This document shows, one piece after another, positions 26,301-36,311 of a stretch of 64,000 nt of DNA. The DNA is from SMYC01 sp963578475 (GTDB taxonomy: Bacteria > Acidobacteriota > Vicinamibacteria > Marinacidobacterales > SMYC01). The notes under the pieces are model-generated. The model saw only the letters and a program-made list of their open reading frames with translations. It was not told the DNA's origin and ran no database searches. Numbering within the stretch: position 1 is the first letter of the stretch; the number at the start of each line of letters is the position of its first letter. Where the stretch lies: contig CAUZCL010000001.1 in assembly GCA_963578475.1 (NCBI GenBank), positions 248,001 through 312,000 on the forward strand, in the 5' to 3' direction. The translations under genes and the position numbers were made by a program.

Positions 26301-29300
26301 ACGCATCGCCGTCGGAAAACGGCGCGCTAAACGACGCGCTACGGATGACGCAGGAGAACATGGCCGCGCTTCAAAAGATGCAGGAGCAGACCGCCAGCCT
26401 CCACCAGCAGTTTCTTCAGGGCCAGGAGACGGCTCAGCGCACGCTTCAATCTCTCGTCGACCAACAGCAACGCCTCGTCGAGCAAAGGTTGGGCCTAGCA
26501 CCATCACCCCTGCCGCGAGCCGAACGAGCAGAAGCACGCGTGCAGGCCGCAGTGCGAATTGCGACTCCGCCGGTACAAGCTCAGCCTCCGGTGGTGGCAG
26601 CGCCCGCGGCACCTCCGCCGGCCGAGACGCCGAGAGCGGCGTCTCCCGTGGAAACTGTGACGCCTTCCTCTCTTGACGCGGGCAGCGTGGAGGGTGTTCT
26701 GCTCGAGGTTGTCGCGGAGAAGACGGGATACCCGGTCGACATCTTGAACCTGGACATGGAGATGGACTCGGACCTGGGCATCGACTCCATAAAGCGCGTG
26801 GAAATTCTCTCGGCGTTGCAGCAGCGCATTCCCGAGGCGCCTCCCGTAGGCCCCGAGCATCTGGGCACTCTACGCACTCTACGACAGATTGTGGCCTTTC
26901 TCACCGACGATGATTCGGACGCTCCGTCATCAACCGTGGTTGAAGTAACGGAGATAGGTTCTGCGGTGAAGAAGAACGGCGCTCCGCCATCATCGATTTC
27001 CACATTTGACCATGAGATCGGCTCGAGAGTTTTGGCGGTGGTTTCGGCCAAGACGGGATTCCCCTTGGACGCTCTCGACATGAACATAGATCTCACTTCA
27101 GACCTCGGCATCGATCAGGTCAAGCGCGCTGAGATCTTCTCGCTGCTCAGGGACAAGACGCCATCCATGCCGGAGATCTCCCACGGCACCATCAACTCCT
27201 GGCGGACCTTGCGCAATGTGGTGGACACGCTGGCGGAAGCCACCAAGGCCTACGGCACGCCTTCATCGATCCCGGACGAGGGTATCGACGTGGACGAGCT
27301 CATGCGGCGGGCTATTCCGTCGGAAGCCCTGGCGCCACAGAGAAGCGTGCTCGGTATCACGGCCCTGGACGAGACGGAGGACCGCAAGAAGATCTCCCTG
27401 GCCTCTGACGCCGTCGTGTGGATCTCTCGTGACAATTCCGGCCTCTCGGAGAAAATAGCCGAACGCATGGAGGCGCAGGGTCATACACCCCGTCTCGTCG
27501 CCCTGGAAGACGCCGCATCTCTGGAACCACCAACGGAGCTAGCCGGCCTCGTTGTGGTCGGTCCCGTGAATCCTGACAGCGACGCGTTCCTTGCCCAATC
27601 CCTGACGCTCCTGAGCCGAGCGGCCCCTGCGCTACGACGGGCCGGCCACGGCGAAGGTTCGGTCTTCGTAACGGTGTCTCGCCTCGAGGGCTTCTTCGGA
27701 TTGAAGGGCATGGGCCCCGAGACACAGCCGGCGAGCGGCGGATTGGCGGGTCTCTCCAAGACCGCCAGCCTCGAGTGGCCCGAGGTGCAATGCAAGGCCA
27801 TGGATGTGACGACCGCACTCGTCGGCGTCGACGTTGACGCCGTCGTGGATGAGATTTTTCGTGAAGGGCCACTCGAGGTGGGTCTCACCGCCACGGGCCG
27901 GGTCACGCTGGAGCTCGCACCTCGTGCGATCATTTCCGCCAACGTTTCCGATGACCCATCCCGAGAGCTCGTCAAGGACGACGTGATTGTCTTGTCAGGC
28001 GGAGCCAGAGGTGTGACGGCGGCGGTCGCGCGGGAGCTGGCCCAGACTTTTGGATCCAAGCTCGTGCTTCTTGGGAGGAGTCCAGAGCCCACCGACGAGC
28101 CCGATTGGCTTCGAGGCCAGAACACTGAAGCGGACATCAAAAAAGAGATCGTAGCCCGGACCGTCAACGGCGCCTCTCCCAAGCATGTAGGGGAGGAGTA
28201 CGCACGGCTCATGGCGAATCGCGAGATTCGACAGACTCTAGATGATTTGGCCAGGGTGGCACATGTCGAGTACCACTCGGTGGATGTCCGCAACGGTGAA
28301 GCCGTGCGGAGTATCCTGACTGACGTTCGCGCGAAGCTTGGACCCATCACCGGTCTCGTACATGGAGCCGGTGTGCTCGCGGATCAGCTCATTGAGGACA
28401 AGACGGCGGAGCAGTTTTCCCGGGTCTTCGGGACCAAGGTCGCTGGCATGACGGCCCTCGTGGACGCTGTGGAGGTCGACGCCCTAAAGTTCGTGATTTT
28501 CTTCTCGTCGTCCACGGCTCGCTTTGGTCGTAAAGGCCAAGTGGACTATGCCGTGGCAAACGAGGTGCTCAACAAGGCTGCCTGGCAGCTCGCCGCGAAG
28601 ATTCCTGCCGCCCGCGTGGTTTCCGTAGGTTTCGGCCCTTGGGACGGCGGGATGGTAACTCCCAGCTTGGCCAAGGTGTTCCGTGACGAAGGTGTGGGGC
28701 TCATCGATCTCAAAGAAGGAAGCCGAGCCCTCATCGACGAGATTCGCCATGGTAGCCGGGACGCCGTGGAGGTCGTGCTGATCGCGCGGCCAGACAAAAT
28801 GGACGGGACGGATGGGCCTGAGCAAGGCGCGTCCTGGAATGGGAACTTGAGTGTCGCCTTCGAGAGAGATATCGGTGTCGAGCAAGTACCGATGCTGAAG
28901 GATCACGTATTGAATGGCCGCGCCGTCGTTCCCATGGCTCTCATGGTGGAGTGGTTGGCCCATGCCGCCGTGCACAAGAATCCGGGGCTCCACTTCCATG
29001 GATTCGACAATCTCAGAGTGCTCAAGGGGCTGACTTTGGATGCGGGCGAGACCCGCACGACGCAGGTCCTCACCGGCCAGGCCACCAAGGAGAACGGCCA
29101 CGGCATTCTTAGCGTTCCCGTGGAGATTCGCAGCACCGGCGCCGACGGCAAGGTGCACTATCATGCCCGGACCACGATTCACCTGGTATCCACGCTGCCC
29201 AAAGCTTCCGGCGCCCTGCTGAACATCAACACCGATCCGTACCACCGGCCCAGCGACGAGATCTATCGCGACCTTCTCTTTCACGGGCCCGCGCTGCAGG

Positions 29301-29704
29301 GCATCCAAAAGGTGGAAGGTATCTCTGCAGATGCCATCATCGCCCGCGTCGGTCCCACAGCGCCCCCCCCCCATTGGATAGTCGAGCCGCTCAGAAGCTC
29401 ATGGCTCGCGGATCCCCTGGCGCTCGACGTGGCCTTCCAACTGATGATTGTCTGGAGCCAGGAGATTCACGGCACGGCCTCCTTGCCCTCTTTCGCCGGG
29501 CGCTATCGTCAGTTCAGAAACTCATTTCCCGCGGACGGTGTCTCTGTTGTGATAAAGATCCGCGAGAACGGAAACAGGTTGGCCCGGGCCGATATCGAAT
29601 TCCTCGACAGCAAGGGTGGTCTTGTAGCCCGTCTCGAGGACTACGAATGCGTCTTGGATACCTCCCTCAGCGAGGCGTTCACCCGCAATCGTCTGCCGGT
29701 CTGA
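23384..29704 (+). CDS. pfaA: PfaA: iterative PUFA/polyketide synthase KS-AT-ACP-ACP*-KR-DH
   Basis: A 2106-residue megasynthase. KS, residues 5-450, has Cys205 in DAACASS and the histidine motifs EAHATGTKVGD and KSQLGHTKAAAG. The acyltransferase, 565-880, has FPGQGSQYVGM and Ser660 in GHSYGE. A Gln-rich, probably coiled-coil linker covers 960-1090. ACP1 has Ser1135 in DLGIDSIKRVEI. ACP2 reads DLGIDQVKRAEI, with Gln1245 replacing the serine, so it cannot be loaded. The ketoreductase, 1525-1760, has GGARGVTAA and DYAVANE. A PKS-type dehydratase follows, with His1841 in KDHVLNGRAVVP. Known PUFA synthases usually have several working ACPs; this has one. ATG 23384 is 8 bases after the pfaD stop; ATG 23354 or GTG 23366, preceded by GAGGAG, are alternatives. 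Confidence 0.93.
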   Translation: MKQEPLAIVGMACLFPKADDVSAFWANLKNGVDAITDIPSSHWNVKDFFDDDPKAPDRTYARRGGFLSPVEFDPLAFGIAPNDIEATDTTQLLGLMVAQQALEDAGYGEKGSFERDRASVILGVTGTLELAIPLGARLGHPLWRRALKESGIADDLAETVVQKISDGYVGWQENSFPGLLGNVVAGRIANRLDLGGTNCIVDAACASSLAALHLAGMELASGRSDMVLAGGMDTFNDIFMYMCFSKTPALSPTGDCRPFDKSADGTIIGDGLGVLVLKRLADARRDKDTIHAIIRSVGSSSDGKGTAIYTPAASGQAKALRNAYDAAGISPESIELLEAHATGTKVGDATEVASLSTVFREAIAEGTWCALGSVKSQLGHTKAAAGVAGVIKAALALKHKVLPPTLKVTEPLDALKNGSSPFYINTTKRPWLSSEDHPRRAAVSAFGFGGTNFHCVLEEADAAKAAPDFDSETTLLPFSADTREELIGAAEAFPSDRKGYDLRALAARARNSFCPEAAHRLILAMESTRLGKCLEGAVTLLKSQADKSSWTTPDGAFYGTGEPKGSLAFLFPGQGSQYVGMLRDLACQFPEVLDSLTRAGKRLSDVIYPHPAFDELTKAVQERALRATEFAQPAIGAVSVGALGLLLLFGLEPAAVAGHSYGELVALHAAKVFDAQTLSVLSILRGRLMGEGDRGAMLAVDCDESTIESVVQENELALVVANKNAPTQFVLSGATEEIEKAVKVFEERGLRCKRLPVSAAFHSTLVADAAAPLADELGRLDFAEPQCKVYANVTGEAYPSDASAIAALLADQLSRPVEFVNEIRAMHRDGARFFLEVGPGSRLTGLVKSILGDEEHVAHALDASSGKRSGAVDLARTLARASAYGFQINWSQWDTAASSFANEGERKKPALTVAISGANYVKKKPASTSRPSPTNATVPRPTNMSSQPPETVKPLEHLINGETPLPSAATPVHASPSENGALNDALRMTQENMAALQKMQEQTASLHQQFLQGQETAQRTLQSLVDQQQRLVEQRLGLAPSPLPRAERAEARVQAAVRIATPPVQAQPPVVAAPAAPPPAETPRAASPVETVTPSSLDAGSVEGVLLEVVAEKTGYPVDILNLDMEMDSDLGIDSIKRVEILSALQQRIPEAPPVGPEHLGTLRTLRQIVAFLTDDDSDAPSSTVVEVTEIGSAVKKNGAPPSSISTFDHEIGSRVLAVVSAKTGFPLDALDMNIDLTSDLGIDQVKRAEIFSLLRDKTPSMPEISHGTINSWRTLRNVVDTLAEATKAYGTPSSIPDEGIDVDELMRRAIPSEALAPQRSVLGITALDETEDRKKISLASDAVVWISRDNSGLSEKIAERMEAQGHTPRLVALEDAASLEPPTELAGLVVVGPVNPDSDAFLAQSLTLLSRAAPALRRAGHGEGSVFVTVSRLEGFFGLKGMGPETQPASGGLAGLSKTASLEWPEVQCKAMDVTTALVGVDVDAVVDEIFREGPLEVGLTATGRVTLELAPRAIISANVSDDPSRELVKDDVIVLSGGARGVTAAVARELAQTFGSKLVLLGRSPEPTDEPDWLRGQNTEADIKKEIVARTVNGASPKHVGEEYARLMANREIRQTLDDLARVAHVEYHSVDVRNGEAVRSILTDVRAKLGPITGLVHGAGVLADQLIEDKTAEQFSRVFGTKVAGMTALVDAVEVDALKFVIFFSSSTARFGRKGQVDYAVANEVLNKAAWQLAAKIPAARVVSVGFGPWDGGMVTPSLAKVFRDEGVGLIDLKEGSRALIDEIRHGSRDAVEVVLIARPDKMDGTDGPEQGASWNGNLSVAFERDIGVEQVPMLKDHVLNGRAVVPMALMVEWLAHAAVHKNPGLHFHGFDNLRVLKGLTLDAGETRTTQVLTGQATKENGHGILSVPVEIRSTGADGKVHYHARTTIHLVSTLPKASGALLNINTDPYHRPSDEIYRDLLFHGPALQGIQKVEGISADAIIARVGPTAPPPHWIVEPLRSSWLADPLALDVAFQLMIVWSQEIHGTASLPSFAGRYRQFRNSFPADGVSVVIKIRENGNRLARADIEFLDSKGGLVARLEDYECVLDTSLSEAFTRNRLPV

Positions 29705-29714
29705 CTTCCTCCCG

Positions 29715-32700
29715 ATGAAGTCCCCCATCGCCGTTGTAGGTATGGGCGGGATTTTCCCAGGGGCTCCGGACCTCGATCGCTTCTGGGACAACATCGCCGC
29801 TTCCGTGGACGCTTCGCGAGAGGTGCCTCCGCATCGCTGGATCCTTCGTACCGCAGAGGCCCATGACCCGGAAATCGGCGCAGCGGACAAGGTGTATTCC
29901 ACTAGAGGTTGTTTCATAGAGGACTTCCATCTCGACATGTGCAATCTGGATCTTGATCCCGATGTCGTAGCCGCCCTCGATCCCCTTTTTCACCTGGCAC
30001 TCCACGCTGGGAGGGCGGCCGTCGAAGACGCCGGCTTGAGTGAGGCGTCCCGGGCGCGCGTGGGGGTGATTATCGGGAACATCGCCTTGCCCACCGACAG
30101 TTCTTCAAGAATTGCGCGGGAGATCCTCGGCCAAACCTTTGACGAGGCCACCGGTAGCCGGACGTCGTCCGGGCAGCAGCCGGGCCAAGCGCATCCTCTC
30201 AATCGCTATGTCACCGGTCTCCCCGCCGGTGTGCTGGCGAAGGCCCTCGGACTCGGTGGCGGAAGCTACACCTTGGACGCCGCCTGCGCTTCATCTCTCT
30301 ACGCTCTGAAGCTCGCTTCCGATGAGCTCAACTCGGGACGCTCAGACGCTATGGTCGCCGGAGGACTGTCCCGTACCGATTGTCTCTACACCCAGATGGG
30401 CTTCTCCCAGCTGCGGGCGCTTTCTCCTTCCGGGCGCTGCTCTCCGTTCGATTACAACGCCGACGGGCTGGTGGTGGGAGAGGGCGCCGGCATGTTGGTG
30501 CTCAAACGCCTAGCTGACGCGCTGAAGGACGGAGACCAGATTCACGGTGTCATCACGGGCATTGGGCTTTCCAACGACGTCGAAGGCAAGCTTCTCGCGC
30601 CCAGCACCGAGGGGCAGCTCAGAGCGATGCGGCCAGCCTACGAGCAGTCGGGCTGGACGCCGCAGGATGTGGATCTCATCGAGTGCCACGCCACCGGCAC
30701 ACCTGTCGGCGACGCCATTGAGCTCGAGAGCTTGAAGCAGCTCTGGGCCGGGAGTGTCATCGACGGCAGGCCGTCACGTCAATGTGTTATCGGAGGCGTG
30801 AAATCAAACGTAGGACATCTGCTCACCGGCGCTGGCGCCGCGGGATTCATCAAGGTTCTGCTCGCCATGAAAGCGCGAACCCTCCCGCCAACGGCAAACT
30901 TCTCCCGAGCCGGATCGAATCTGGATCTCGAAGCCAGCCCGTTCAAGGTGCTCGCCAAGGCGCAGCCCTGGGAGACTCGGGATGCGTCCACACCCCGCCG
31001 CGCCGCAGTGAGTGCGTTCGGCTTTGGCGGCATCAACGCCCATGTGCTCGTGGAAGAATGGATAGGAAAGGGCGGCCATGTGGAAGTGCCGGTGGAGCGA
31101 GAGGAATCGCCGGTGGCGATTGTCGGCATGGACGCTCACTTCGGATCGCTCGATTCACTGGAGACTTTCTCGAGCCAGGTGCTGGGTGACGAACGTCGGG
31201 ATCCGCAAGAAAACAATTTGTGGTGGGGCGTTCAAGAGTCTTCTTGGTTCAAGAACAGCGGATGCCAGGCGACGGACTTCAAGGGTCATTTCATCGGCGA
31301 GCTCTCAATCCCCTTGGACAAGTTCAGGATCCCCCCGGTCGAGCTCGAGGACATGCTGCCCCAGCAGTCGTTGATGCTCACCGTCGCCAAGGGCGCCATG
31401 GACGATGCGGGTCTGGGCACCGAAGAGAAGCTCACGACTGGAGTTTTCGTCGGGATCGGGCTGGATCTCAGCACGACGAATTTCAACTTCCGTTGGTCGG
31501 TGCTGGCTTCCGAGGAGCCGGCGCCAGACGCTCTTGCCGAAGCCGCGGGTCCGCCTCTGACCGCCAATAGGACCATGGGCGCGCTGGGCGGCATCGTTGC
31601 GAGCCGGCTGGCAAGGGAGTTTCGGATCGGTGGTTCGAGCTTCACCCTGTCCAGCGAGGAGACCTCAGGCTTCAAGGCCTTGGAGGCGGCCGTGCGAGCG
31701 CTCACGATCGGGAGCGTCGATCAAGCCCTTGTCGGCGCTGTGGACCTGGCCGGTGACGTGAGAGCCGTACTCGCGGCCCACAACGCCCGGCCCGATGGGC
31801 AGCGCGGAACACCCTTGCTCGGTGAGGGCGCAGCTGCCTTCATACTCAAGCGTCTCGAGGACGCCGAGGCCGACGGTAATCGGATCTATGCCGTGATCAA
31901 AGGGATGGGTAGCGCCACCGGTGGTGGCGTCGAGACGACCGTGCCTACTGTTCGTGCCTATGAGTCGGCGCTGCATCGCGCGTACGAAGAGTCGGGAATC
32001 GACCCGTCCACGGTGAGCTACATCGAGACCCATGGCAGCGGCATTCCCTGTGAAGACAGCGCCGAGCAATCCGCCCTCGATAATCATTTCGCGGATCTTT
32101 CGGAGCGGCCGGCCACGGGAAGCGTCAAGGAAGCTATCGGCCACGCGGGCGCCGCGTCCGGAATGGCATCGCTAGCCAAGACGGCTCTCGCTCTTTACAA
32201 CCGCGTCCTCCCCGGTCCCGCCCGGCACTGGTTGAGAAACCGAGCCGACGGGCCGCGCCGCGCGGGTGTCAGCGGCATGAGTGTGGACGGCAATTGCTGT
32301 CACGTGGTGCTTCAGGAATACGAGCCGGAAAACTATCACGAGCCTGTCGGCAGCATCACGGCAAAAGGGGAGGCCCTCTTTGCCATCGAGGCGGATGACG
32401 AAGCGGGGCTCGCCTCCGAGAGCCGCAGACTCACAGAATGGCTGGGGTCACAGCCCCCTATCCCTGACGTAGATGACGCCCGAGCACTGGCGGCGCGCTG
32501 GCATCACGAAAACCCGTTGCAGCCTTCCAAAAAGCTCGGCCTGGCTGTGCTCGCCGAACGCGCGTCCGACGTCGGCCCACTGCTTTCGAGCGTTGACGAG
32601 ACGCGCGTCTTTCAGAGCAAGAAACCCTTGGCGCGTTCGGGAAGCGTCGCTTTCGTTTACCCGGGATCCGGTAATCACTACCACGGCATGGGGCGAGAGC

Positions 32701-35700
32701 TCGCCCTGCATTTTCCCGAGATCCTCCATCGTCACGACAGCGAGAACCTTTATTTGAAGCGGCAGATGGTGCCGGATTGGTTTTGGGGGGCGGCACCTCG
32801 TGAAGGCGTCGACGCTTACCACCGCGCTCTCATCTTCGGCCAGGTCACCTTCGGAACCGTGGCCACCGACGTAATGGAAATTCTTGGTGTGCGCCCCGAC
32901 GCCATCGTTGGGTACAGCCTCGGTGAAGCCGCGGCGTTGTTCTCCACACGGACGTGGAAACAGCGAGACGACATGCTGGAGCGAATGGAAGCGTCATCAC
33001 TTTTCGTCAGCGACCTAGCCGGCACCTGCGATGCCGCCCGGCGCTCATGGGGTCTGACGGACGGAGCCCCTGTGGATTGGCTGGTGGGCGTGGTGGATCG
33101 TCCGGCCGCAACCGTAAGAGACGCCCTCGAGAACTACGAGCATGTTTACCTGTTGATCGTAAACACCTCCGATGAATGTGTCATCGGTGGCGAGCGAGCC
33201 GCCGTGACGAGCTTTACCTCGTCTTTGGGAGCGACGCTGGTTCCCGTGAACGGCGTCGCCAGCGTTCACTGCGAAGTGGCTGGGGAAGTCCGGACGGCGT
33301 ATCACGACTTGCATCTCTTCGAAACGACACCACCCGATGGCGTGCGCATCTACTCGGTGGCCGCGGGCGACGCTCACGAGGTCACCTGGGAGACGGCGGC
33401 TCTCTCCATTACGAGCCAAGCTCTTCACGGATTCGATTTTCCTGCCGTGGTGAAGAAGGCCTACGCCGATGGCGTAAGGATATTCGTCGAGATGGGACCT
33501 GGTTCTTCCATCACCCGGATGATCGATAAAATTCTTCAGGACCAGCCTCACTGCGCGGTCTCGGTTAACGTCCAAGGGCAGGGCGAGATCCAGTCCCTCC
33601 TCCGAGGCCTTGCCACTCTCATCGCTGAAAGAGTCCCCGTAGATCTCGGACCCTTATACAAAGCGCACCTGGCTCATACCGATCCCACCTCACTGGAGAA
33701 AGCGAGCCGTTCCTCGCTGCGCATCACCGTAGGAGGCCGGCCGTTTACGGCACCTGTCCGTGTGACCCAGGCCAGCGCGATTCCCTTACCGGCGACACCA
33801 ACAGGCATACCGCTGTCCAGCGTTATTCAGGGGCTGCACCAATCGGTGCTTCGTACCGGCGAGGCCCACGGTACTTTTTTGCGCGTGAGCGAAGCCCTGC
33901 AGGACGATATAGCAAAGAACCTTTTCTTTCAGAATCGTTTGCTCGAGATGATGGACTACGGCCCAGTGGCAACCACACCTTCCGTGGTCCTAGACCGAGA
34001 GGCCTGCCTGCGCTTCGCCATCGGCTCCATTGCCACGGCCCTTGGCGCGGAGTTTGCGGAGGTGGACCGCTATCCTACCCGGGTGCGTCTTCCCGACGAG
34101 CCGCTGATGCTCGTCGATCGCATCGTGGAAATACACGGTGAGCCGAGATCCATGAGCCATGGTCGGGTGGTTACCGAGCATGACATTCATCCTGGAGCGT
34201 GGTATCTCGATGGAGGCCGGATCCCCACATGTATCGCTGTCGAAGCCGGACAGGCGGATCTTTTTCTGTCGGCCTATTTGGGCATCGACTTCATCACCAA
34301 GGGCCTCGCCGTCTACCGTCTCTTGGACGCCGAGGTGACTTTCCATCGAAGTCTCCCCCAAGCCGGCGAGATCATTCGCTACGACATCGTCATCGACGAG
34401 TTCTTCAGACAGGGCGACACCCATTTGTTCCGCTTCAACTTCGAGGCCACGGTGAATGGAGAGCCCGTGCTGAGCATGGCGAAAGGATGTGCCGGGTTCT
34501 TCAACGCAGAAGAGCTCGCCGCCGGCAAGGGCATCGTTCACACGCAGATGGACCTGAGACCCGAGCCCGGCCTGCGGCCCGACGACTGGCGTCATCTTTC
34601 TGAGATGGTGGTGGAATTCTACGACGACGACGCTATCCGGGCCTTACGGGACGGCGATCTCGCGGCCTGCTTCGGTGAGGCCTTCGCCAACCTGCCCGTA
34701 AAGAATCCCGCCACCATTCCCGGCGGCCCCATGAAGCTTCTGGATCGAGTGCTTCATCTCGATCCCCAGGGCGGAAGGTTCGGGCTAGGGATCATCAAAG
34801 CCGAGGCGGACATCCACCCCGACGACTGGTTTCTGACCTGTCATTTTCCCGACGACATGGTCATGCCCGGCACACTCATGTACGAGTGCTGTCTCCACAC
34901 GCTTCGCGTCTTCCTGCTCCGCATGGGGTGGGTGGCTTCCCAGGATCACGTCGCCTACCAGCCCGTGCCCGGCATTGCGAGCAGCCTGAAATGCCGCGGC
35001 CAGGTGATTCGGTCCACCGAGAAAGTGCAATACGAGATCTCTTTGAAGGAGGTCGGATACGAGCCCAAGCCCTACGTCATCGTGGACGCCCTCATGGTCG
35101 CCGACGGAAAAGCCATCGTTGAGATCACGAACATGTCTCTCCAGCTCGACGGCGTAGACCGAGAGACTCTCGAGAGAACTTGGACTTCGTCGGCCGTAAG
35201 CACTGACGGGAATGGCCGGAAACCGGCCATCTTCGATACGGATCGCATCACCGCCTTCGCAATAGGCAAACCGTCAGAGGCTTTCGGTGAAGCCTACGAG
35301 GTGTTCGACCAGGAACGGATCATCGCCCGTTTGCCCGGCCCGCCCTATCAGTTCCTCGACCGCATCACCGAGATCGATGCTGAGGCCTGGAAGCTCGAGG
35401 CCGGCGGGGTCATCGAGGCACAATATGACGTGCCCCGAGACGGCTGGTATTTCGACGCGGACAACCAGAACACCATGCCTTTCGCCGTGCTGCTCGAAGT
35501 GGGCCTTCAGCCCTGCGGTTGGCTCGCAGCCTATCTAGGCTCCGCCTTGACCAGCGACATCGATCTTTCATTCCGTAATCTTGGAGGCCAGGGCTTACAG
35601 CATGCTCCGGTTACCCGCGACACGGGTGTGCTGAGCACTACGGTGAAAATAACTAGTGTGTCCCAGTCGGCCGGAATGATCGTGCAGAACTACGACTTCG

Positions 35701-36311
35701 AGATTAGATCGGTCCGAGGACCGATCTATACCGGCGACACCTATTTCGGCTTCTTCTCCAAAGAGGCCTTGGTCAATCAGGTCGGCATCCGAGACGCCGA
35801 CCCCTACGCCCCCACCGACGACGAGCGTCGCAGAGCCCGAGCCTTCTCGATTCCTCTAGACGCGCCCCATCCCGACGAGCAGTTTCAGATGGTGACCGAC
35901 GTGGAGCTCTTCGTTCCCAACGGTGGTCCGCAAGGCCTAGGTTTCGTGAGAGGCACACGAGCGGTGAATCCCGAGGCCTGGTTCTTCAAGGCCCACTTCT
36001 ATCAAGACCCGGTCTGGCCAGGATCGTTGGGACTCGAATCTATCATCCAGCTCATGAAAGTCTTTGCGATAGAGCGTTGGGGGGCCCCGGCCGATGGACG
36101 TCTCGAGGCGATGACGCGCGGATGCAAGCATAGCTGGCTCTACCGCGGTCAGGTCATACCCACCGACAGCCGCGTTGTTGTCGATGCTGTGGTTACTGCC
36201 ATCGATGACGCTGAACAAACCGTCGAGGCCTCCGGCACGCTTTCGATCGACGGACGTTTCATCTACAAGGTGACCGGGTTCAAGCTAACATGCGGCGCTA
36301 GCAAACCATGA
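29715..36311 (+). CDS. pfaC: PfaC: PUFA synthase KS-CLF-AT-DH-DH
   Basis: A 2198-residue megasynthase starting 10 bases after pfaA. KS, residues 3-440, has Cys191 in DAACASS. A KS-like chain length factor, 470-880, has SSEETSG where the active Cys should be. An acyltransferase of the PfaB type, 975-1310, has VYPGSGNHYHGMG and Ser1068 in GYSLGE. Two FabA-like double-hotdog dehydratases follow: DH1, about 1450-1800, with His1710 in CHFPDDMVMPG; and DH2, about 1870-2190, with His2094 in AHFYQDPVWPG. The KS-CLF-AT-DH-DH order matches pfa3 of terrestrial myxobacteria, but the C-terminal acylglycerol-phosphate acyltransferase of that protein is absent. The stop overlaps oleA by 4 bases, suggesting hand-over to OleA. 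Confidence 0.93.
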   Translation: MKSPIAVVGMGGIFPGAPDLDRFWDNIAASVDASREVPPHRWILRTAEAHDPEIGAADKVYSTRGCFIEDFHLDMCNLDLDPDVVAALDPLFHLALHAGRAAVEDAGLSEASRARVGVIIGNIALPTDSSSRIAREILGQTFDEATGSRTSSGQQPGQAHPLNRYVTGLPAGVLAKALGLGGGSYTLDAACASSLYALKLASDELNSGRSDAMVAGGLSRTDCLYTQMGFSQLRALSPSGRCSPFDYNADGLVVGEGAGMLVLKRLADALKDGDQIHGVITGIGLSNDVEGKLLAPSTEGQLRAMRPAYEQSGWTPQDVDLIECHATGTPVGDAIELESLKQLWAGSVIDGRPSRQCVIGGVKSNVGHLLTGAGAAGFIKVLLAMKARTLPPTANFSRAGSNLDLEASPFKVLAKAQPWETRDASTPRRAAVSAFGFGGINAHVLVEEWIGKGGHVEVPVEREESPVAIVGMDAHFGSLDSLETFSSQVLGDERRDPQENNLWWGVQESSWFKNSGCQATDFKGHFIGELSIPLDKFRIPPVELEDMLPQQSLMLTVAKGAMDDAGLGTEEKLTTGVFVGIGLDLSTTNFNFRWSVLASEEPAPDALAEAAGPPLTANRTMGALGGIVASRLAREFRIGGSSFTLSSEETSGFKALEAAVRALTIGSVDQALVGAVDLAGDVRAVLAAHNARPDGQRGTPLLGEGAAAFILKRLEDAEADGNRIYAVIKGMGSATGGGVETTVPTVRAYESALHRAYEESGIDPSTVSYIETHGSGIPCEDSAEQSALDNHFADLSERPATGSVKEAIGHAGAASGMASLAKTALALYNRVLPGPARHWLRNRADGPRRAGVSGMSVDGNCCHVVLQEYEPENYHEPVGSITAKGEALFAIEADDEAGLASESRRLTEWLGSQPPIPDVDDARALAARWHHENPLQPSKKLGLAVLAERASDVGPLLSSVDETRVFQSKKPLARSGSVAFVYPGSGNHYHGMGRELALHFPEILHRHDSENLYLKRQMVPDWFWGAAPREGVDAYHRALIFGQVTFGTVATDVMEILGVRPDAIVGYSLGEAAALFSTRTWKQRDDMLERMEASSLFVSDLAGTCDAARRSWGLTDGAPVDWLVGVVDRPAATVRDALENYEHVYLLIVNTSDECVIGGERAAVTSFTSSLGATLVPVNGVASVHCEVAGEVRTAYHDLHLFETTPPDGVRIYSVAAGDAHEVTWETAALSITSQALHGFDFPAVVKKAYADGVRIFVEMGPGSSITRMIDKILQDQPHCAVSVNVQGQGEIQSLLRGLATLIAERVPVDLGPLYKAHLAHTDPTSLEKASRSSLRITVGGRPFTAPVRVTQASAIPLPATPTGIPLSSVIQGLHQSVLRTGEAHGTFLRVSEALQDDIAKNLFFQNRLLEMMDYGPVATTPSVVLDREACLRFAIGSIATALGAEFAEVDRYPTRVRLPDEPLMLVDRIVEIHGEPRSMSHGRVVTEHDIHPGAWYLDGGRIPTCIAVEAGQADLFLSAYLGIDFITKGLAVYRLLDAEVTFHRSLPQAGEIIRYDIVIDEFFRQGDTHLFRFNFEATVNGEPVLSMAKGCAGFFNAEELAAGKGIVHTQMDLRPEPGLRPDDWRHLSEMVVEFYDDDAIRALRDGDLAACFGEAFANLPVKNPATIPGGPMKLLDRVLHLDPQGGRFGLGIIKAEADIHPDDWFLTCHFPDDMVMPGTLMYECCLHTLRVFLLRMGWVASQDHVAYQPVPGIASSLKCRGQVIRSTEKVQYEISLKEVGYEPKPYVIVDALMVADGKAIVEITNMSLQLDGVDRETLERTWTSSAVSTDGNGRKPAIFDTDRITAFAIGKPSEAFGEAYEVFDQERIIARLPGPPYQFLDRITEIDAEAWKLEAGGVIEAQYDVPRDGWYFDADNQNTMPFAVLLEVGLQPCGWLAAYLGSALTSDIDLSFRNLGGQGLQHAPVTRDTGVLSTTVKITSVSQSAGMIVQNYDFEIRSVRGPIYTGDTYFGFFSKEALVNQVGIRDADPYAPTDDERRRARAFSIPLDAPHPDEQFQMVTDVELFVPNGGPQGLGFVRGTRAVNPEAWFFKAHFYQDPVWPGSLGLESIIQLMKVFAIERWGAPADGRLEAMTRGCKHSWLYRGQVIPTDSRVVVDAVVTAIDDAEQTVEASGTLSIDGRFIYKVTGFKLTCGASKP

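Noticed and set aside
28484..29374. A 296-residue antisense frame inside pfaA
   Set aside because: It lies entirely within the KR/DH part of the megasynthase and has no domain of its own.
21634..36311. Assignment of the product as EPA or DHA
   Set aside because: Chain length and double-bond pattern cannot be read from domain order, and the ole genes point to a hydrocarbon end product.
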